Below, piece after piece: positions 61,226 through 64,000 of a stretch of 64,000 bases of DNA (the stretch's first letter is position 1; each line of letters begins with the position of its first letter). Source of the stretch: Streptomyces sp. DH41 (lineage in GTDB: Bacteria > Actinomycetota > Actinomycetes > Streptomycetales > Streptomycetaceae). The position numbers were made by a program, and so were the translations under genes. A model generated the notes under the pieces. It had not been told where the DNA came from. It did not search any database and saw only the letters and a program-made list of their open reading frames with translations. The stretch spans positions 1-64,000 of the forward strand of contig NZ_JARVKY010000033.1 in NCBI RefSeq assembly GCF_029813785.1. Reading direction: 5' to 3'.

Positions 61226-61553
61226 CGAGCACCTGCTCCAGGATGTCGGGATCGGGAACGGCCGCCGTGTACGGGTGGCGTGCGCTCACCCGGCCTGCCG
61301 CGTGGAGGTCGGAGAGCAGGATCTTGGTGATGCTCACCGGAAGCCGCAGTTCGGCGGCGATCTCCACCACGGCCGTGGGCGCCTCGGTCATCCTGAGGAT
61401 CGCCGTGTGCTCCGACTGCATGCCGGGCCTCGGCTCGCACTCGGCGACGACGAGGGTGACCAGGTCGAAGGGGTTGTCGGGGCCCGACCGGCTGCGTCCC
61501 TGGGTGACGGTGTACAGGCGGTCGGGGGCGTCGTCCCTGCCGGGGCGGCTCAT
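61206..61553 (-). CDS. Conservon DUF742 protein (CvnC)
   Basis: 115 residues of DUF742: RLYTVTQGRSR and FDLVTLVVAE, then ILRMTEAPTAVVEIAAELRL and DLHAAGRVSARHP, which resemble a winged-helix pattern. A partner of the conservon GTPase and roadblock protein. It overlaps cvnB by ATGA and cvnD by 20 bp. Confidence 0.88.
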   Translation of the reverse strand: MSRPGRDDAPDRLYTVTQGRSRSGPDNPFDLVTLVVAECEPRPGMQSEHTAILRMTEAPTAVVEIAAELRLPVSITKILLSDLHAAGRVSARHPYTAAVPDPDILEQVLVGLRNL

Positions 61554-61957
61554 GACGTACGGGGCCGCGCCGTGAGGTGCTCGCCGAGCTGCTCGATGAG
61601 CTCGCTCATGTTGTGCCCGACCAGCCCCGCGTCCGCGTCCTCGGACGTGACCACGGCGAGGTGCGCGCCCTCACCGGCCTCCACGATGAACAGGATCCCG
61701 CCGTAGAACTCGGTCATGGCCGAGCGCACCCCGCCGCTGCCGTCGCCGAACTCCACGGACGCGCCGTGGGACAGCGACTGGATGCCGGCCGCGATCGCGG
61801 CCAGTTGGTCGGCCTGGTCGACGGAGAGCTCCGGGGTGCGGCACAGCTTGAGTCCGTCACGGGAGAGGACGAGCGCGTGCCGCGCACCCGGCGTGCGCTC
61901 CAGGAGGCCCTCGATGAGCCAGGTGAGCTTCTCGTCGGCGGTGGTGGAGCCGGTCAT
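61550..61957 (-). CDS. Conservon roadblock/LC7 protein (CvnB)
   Basis: 135 residues of the roadblock/LC7 fold: LTWLIEGLLERTPGARHALV, GLKLCRTPELS, and GGILFIVEAGEGAHLAVV. These act as GTPase-activating or dimer scaffolds beside MglA-type proteins. Overlaps with cvnA and cvnC, each by ATGA. Confidence 0.9.
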   Translation of the reverse strand: MTGSTTADEKLTWLIEGLLERTPGARHALVLSRDGLKLCRTPELSVDQADQLAAIAAGIQSLSHGASVEFGDGSGGVRSAMTEFYGGILFIVEAGEGAHLAVVTSEDADAGLVGHNMSELIEQLGEHLTARPRTS

Positions 61958-63642
61958 GAAGTGGTGTCGCCTTCCGGGTGCGCGTGCGAGTGGGACGGGT
62001 GGTCGGGGGCCGTCTCGGCCGGTGCGGACGCGGCGGGGTCCGCCTGCGGGGCACCGTCCGCCCGGGCGGCGGTACCGGTGGCCCGTACGGCCTGGCGGAA
62101 GCTGCTGAAGCGGGCCGCGCGTACCTTCGCGTCGTCGGCGGCCGGCGTGGCGCGCGGCTCGGCGGACCGGGCGGTGGCCCGGGCACGTTCGGCCGCGGCG
62201 AGGGTGCGGCCGCGGCGCCGCTTGGGCAGCCCCGTGTCCGGTTCGTCGGGCGCGGGGGCACCGGCCGACGTGTCCGCTCCGCGGTCCGCCGACTCATGGG
62301 CGGGCAGCGGTTCGGAGTCCGTGTCGGCGGGTGCGGGCCCGGCCCCGACGGCGGCTTCCGCGTGGGTACGCGGCAGGTCGGCGGACGGTGCCGGGGTGGC
62401 CGGCGGGCCGGCCGGCGCCGCGGGCAGCGGCCCGGCCGCCTCCGACGGACCGGCGGCCGGACCGGTGGAGGCGGCCGGCCCGCTCAGGATGTCCTGGGGT
62501 ACGAGCATCAGCACGCCCGTGCCGCCGCGCGCGGACGGCCGGAAGGACACCTTCAGCCCGTACTTGGCCGACAGCCGGCCCACCACGGCGAGGCCCAGCC
62601 GGGTGCCGGTCAGACCGCCGAGCCCGGCGGACTCGCCGGACACCGCCTGCTGGGCCCGGCGCAGCTGCACCTCGCCCATCACCAGTCCGCTGTCCTCCAC
62701 GGACACGATGACGCCGGCCGGTACCTCCTCGACGTACACATGGACCTCGGCGGTCGGCGGGGAGAAGTTCGCGGCGTTGTCGAGGAGTTCGGCCAGGGCG
62801 TGCATGACGCCCTCGGCGGCGTGCCCGGCGACGGCGGTGTCGCTGGCCGAGTGCACGCGCACCCGCTGGTAGCCGGCGATACGTCCCATGGCGCCACGCA
62901 GGATGGACTCCATGCCGATGGGCCGTGCCCAACGGCGTCCCGAGCGGGCGCCCGTGAGGACGGCGACCGAGTCGGCGAGCCGGCCCGCCTGCGCGGTGCG
63001 GTGGTCGAGGTGGAGCAGGTCGGCGAGGACGTCCTCGTCGCTGTGCCGTTCCTCCATGGCGCGCAGGTCGGCGAGCATTCCGGTGGCCAGCGCCTGCATC
63101 CGGCCGGCCGCGTTGGCGGTCGCGGAGACGGCGGCCGCACGCCCGCTGTTCGCCCGCTCCAGCCGCGATCGCAGCCGGGTGGTCTCCTCGGTGAGCCGCG
63201 CGACCTCCTGGGCCCGCTGTTCGACGAGACGTACCCTCTCCCGCTCGAACCCGTCCCCGAGTCGCTCCCGCTCACCGTCGAACCCGGTCACGAGAAGGGC
63301 CCGTTCGCGCTCGGCCTGCGCGCGTACGCGTTCCAGTTCCTGTTTCGTCCGCTCCGCGAGCCGCGCCCGGTCCTGAGCTAGCCCGGCCGCGTCCGCACGG
63401 GCGGCGTCCAGCAGACGGCGGGTGGCCCGTTCCCGGCGCACGGCGTGCACGGCCACCGTCACGGCGGCGCAGAGCAGGATCGCCGCGGCGCTCGCGCCCA
63501 GGCCGAGCGGCACACGTACCGAGGACGGCGCCGCGGCGACGGCACCGCCGACCACGAGCGCCGACACCACCGCGCAGGGCAGGGCCACGGCCCCGAGGAG
63601 GCGGGGAACGGGTCGGTCGCCGGGGCGGGCGGGCGCGGTCAT
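61954..63642 (-). CDS. Conservon sensor-like ATPase (CvnA)
   Basis: 562 residues. Two N-terminal helices (about 14-36 and 45-65), a long coiled coil (about 70-170), and a histidine-kinase-like ATPase domain: MHALAELLDNAANFSPP (N box), VEDSGLVMG (G1), GLGLAVVGRLSAKYGLKVSF (G2). The normal phospho-acceptor His is not apparent. The last 160 residues are Pro/Ala-rich. First gene of the operon. ATG 63642, with TTG 63645 also possible; GAGGA upstream. Confidence 0.88.
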   Translation of the reverse strand: MTAPARPGDRPVPRLLGAVALPCAVVSALVVGGAVAAAPSSVRVPLGLGASAAAILLCAAVTVAVHAVRRERATRRLLDAARADAAGLAQDRARLAERTKQELERVRAQAERERALLVTGFDGERERLGDGFERERVRLVEQRAQEVARLTEETTRLRSRLERANSGRAAAVSATANAAGRMQALATGMLADLRAMEERHSDEDVLADLLHLDHRTAQAGRLADSVAVLTGARSGRRWARPIGMESILRGAMGRIAGYQRVRVHSASDTAVAGHAAEGVMHALAELLDNAANFSPPTAEVHVYVEEVPAGVIVSVEDSGLVMGEVQLRRAQQAVSGESAGLGGLTGTRLGLAVVGRLSAKYGLKVSFRPSARGGTGVLMLVPQDILSGPAASTGPAAGPSEAAGPLPAAPAGPPATPAPSADLPRTHAEAAVGAGPAPADTDSEPLPAHESADRGADTSAGAPAPDEPDTGLPKRRRGRTLAAAERARATARSAEPRATPAADDAKVRAARFSSFRQAVRATGTAARADGAPQADPAASAPAETAPDHPSHSHAHPEGDTTS

Positions 63643-63733
63643 CAATCGGGTCCTCGCCAGGCCGCCGGAGCGGCCCTCGTGTCGTCCTTCGGGGCGCGTG
63701 TGAGCACGAAGCCGTCACACGGCGCGCAACTGG

Positions 63734-63760
63734 CGATCACTATACGAGAGTTAGTGATCG
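63734..63760. promoter_or_regulatory. Inverted repeat over the conservon promoter
   Basis: A perfect 9-bp inverted repeat, CGATCACTA (63734-63742) and TAGTGATCG (63752-63760), with a 9-bp spacer. The minus-strand -10-like TATAGT (63739-63744) lies inside it, 95 bp before the cvnA start, so a repressor here would block transcription of the conservon operon. Confidence 0.6.
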
Positions 63761-63856
63761 AAAAGAGAAGGGTTTCGCTCAATAGTCAGTCGTTCCAAGG
63801 CTGTTCGTCCACACACACGCGCAGCGGGTTGTCCGTGAGTCCGGTGCGGCAGCGCG

Positions 63857-64000
63857 TCACAGACGCTCGTTGGCCACCTCGTCCTCGTTCGGCGTCCGCC
63901 CCGTCCGCGGGCGGCCGCGGGCCCGGAGCAGCCGCAGCCGGTCGAGCCGGGAGATCACGGGGGAGGCGGTCACCCCGTGCAGGACGACGGAGGCGAGGAC
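63857..64000 (-). CDS. Cation:proton antiporter, C-terminal end (partial)
   Basis: Only the last 47 codons are inside the window. They read VLASVVLHGVTASPVISRLDR and a basic tail ending NEDEVANERL, then TGA. This fits the final helix of a CPA1/NhaP-type antiporter. The start lies beyond 64000. Confidence 0.55.
   Translation of the reverse strand, partial: VLASVVLHGVTASPVISRLDRLRLLRARGRPRTGRTPNEDEVANERL

Overview
The window has the hallmarks of a Streptomyces chromosome. It has very high G+C with strong third-position G/C bias, frequent GTG starts, ATGA/GTGA gene overlaps, a complete conservon (cvnABCD plus two P450s), an isorenieratene-type carotenoid locus, an iron box of the DmdR/IdeR type, sugar ABC importers with no ATPase gene beside them, and only one TTA codon noticed in any gene. 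I see no rRNA, tRNA, insertion sequence, integrase or CRISPR array. The gene content (secreted hydrolases, sugar uptake, stress proteins, pigments) fits an accessory or arm-proximal region, which is an inference.

Layout. 1-14.3 kb: a minus-strand redox/stress group (molybdopterin oxidoreductase without FeS cysteines, a helical bundle protein, DoxX, hemerythrin), then a GNAT gene behind a perfect CebR-type operator, a nucleotidyltransferase-like/BON/metallophosphoesterase operon, a GAF-SpoIIE phosphatase, SRPBCC and secreted proteins, a metallo-beta-lactamase-fold hydrolase, a CYP152-type peroxygenase and a stand-alone cytochrome oxidase subunit I. 14.4-18.6 kb: a small Cys protein, a non-coding tandem array, a CPA2 antiporter, a membrane protein, and a secreted S1 protease behind a second LacI-type palindrome.

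18.8-30.1 kb: an SRPBCC/FAD oxidoreductase/SDR operon converges on the carotenoid genes. crtY-crtT-crtU run leftward, and crtI-crtB-Rieske-MSMEG_6728-type genes run rightward from a shared 420-bp promoter region. No crtE is present in the window. 30.1-35.1 kb: a lipoprotein with a TTA codon, an EamA exporter, an MHS-family transporter and a secretory lipase. 35.5-39.5 kb: an iron-siderophore importer (ATPase, binding protein, fused double permease) under an iron box that overlaps a leaderless promoter. 39.5-43.4 kb: PPOX-type flavoprotein, a radical-SAM spore-photoproduct-lyase relative, a small membrane protein, a DUF574-type methyltransferase and a hexapeptide acetyltransferase.

43.4-52.4 kb is a coherent system for side chains of type II arabinogalactan. 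It has a secreted GH30 endo-1,6-galactanase, a GH42 beta-galactosidase, a binding protein with two permeases, and a divergent LacI repressor with two TGTTTNCGTAAACA operators. 52.6-58.0 kb: a pyruvate-oxidase gene with an in-frame internal deletion, a coupled SDR, a YihY/BrkB membrane protein, and a dehydrogenase/enolase-superfamily pair suggesting non-phosphorylative sugar oxidation. 58.1-63.8 kb: the conservon, six genes overlapping end to end. Its promoter carries a perfect 9-bp inverted repeat around the -10 box, and its first P450 (CYP157 type) lacks the usual ExxR arginine. The window ends inside the 3' end of a cation antiporter gene.
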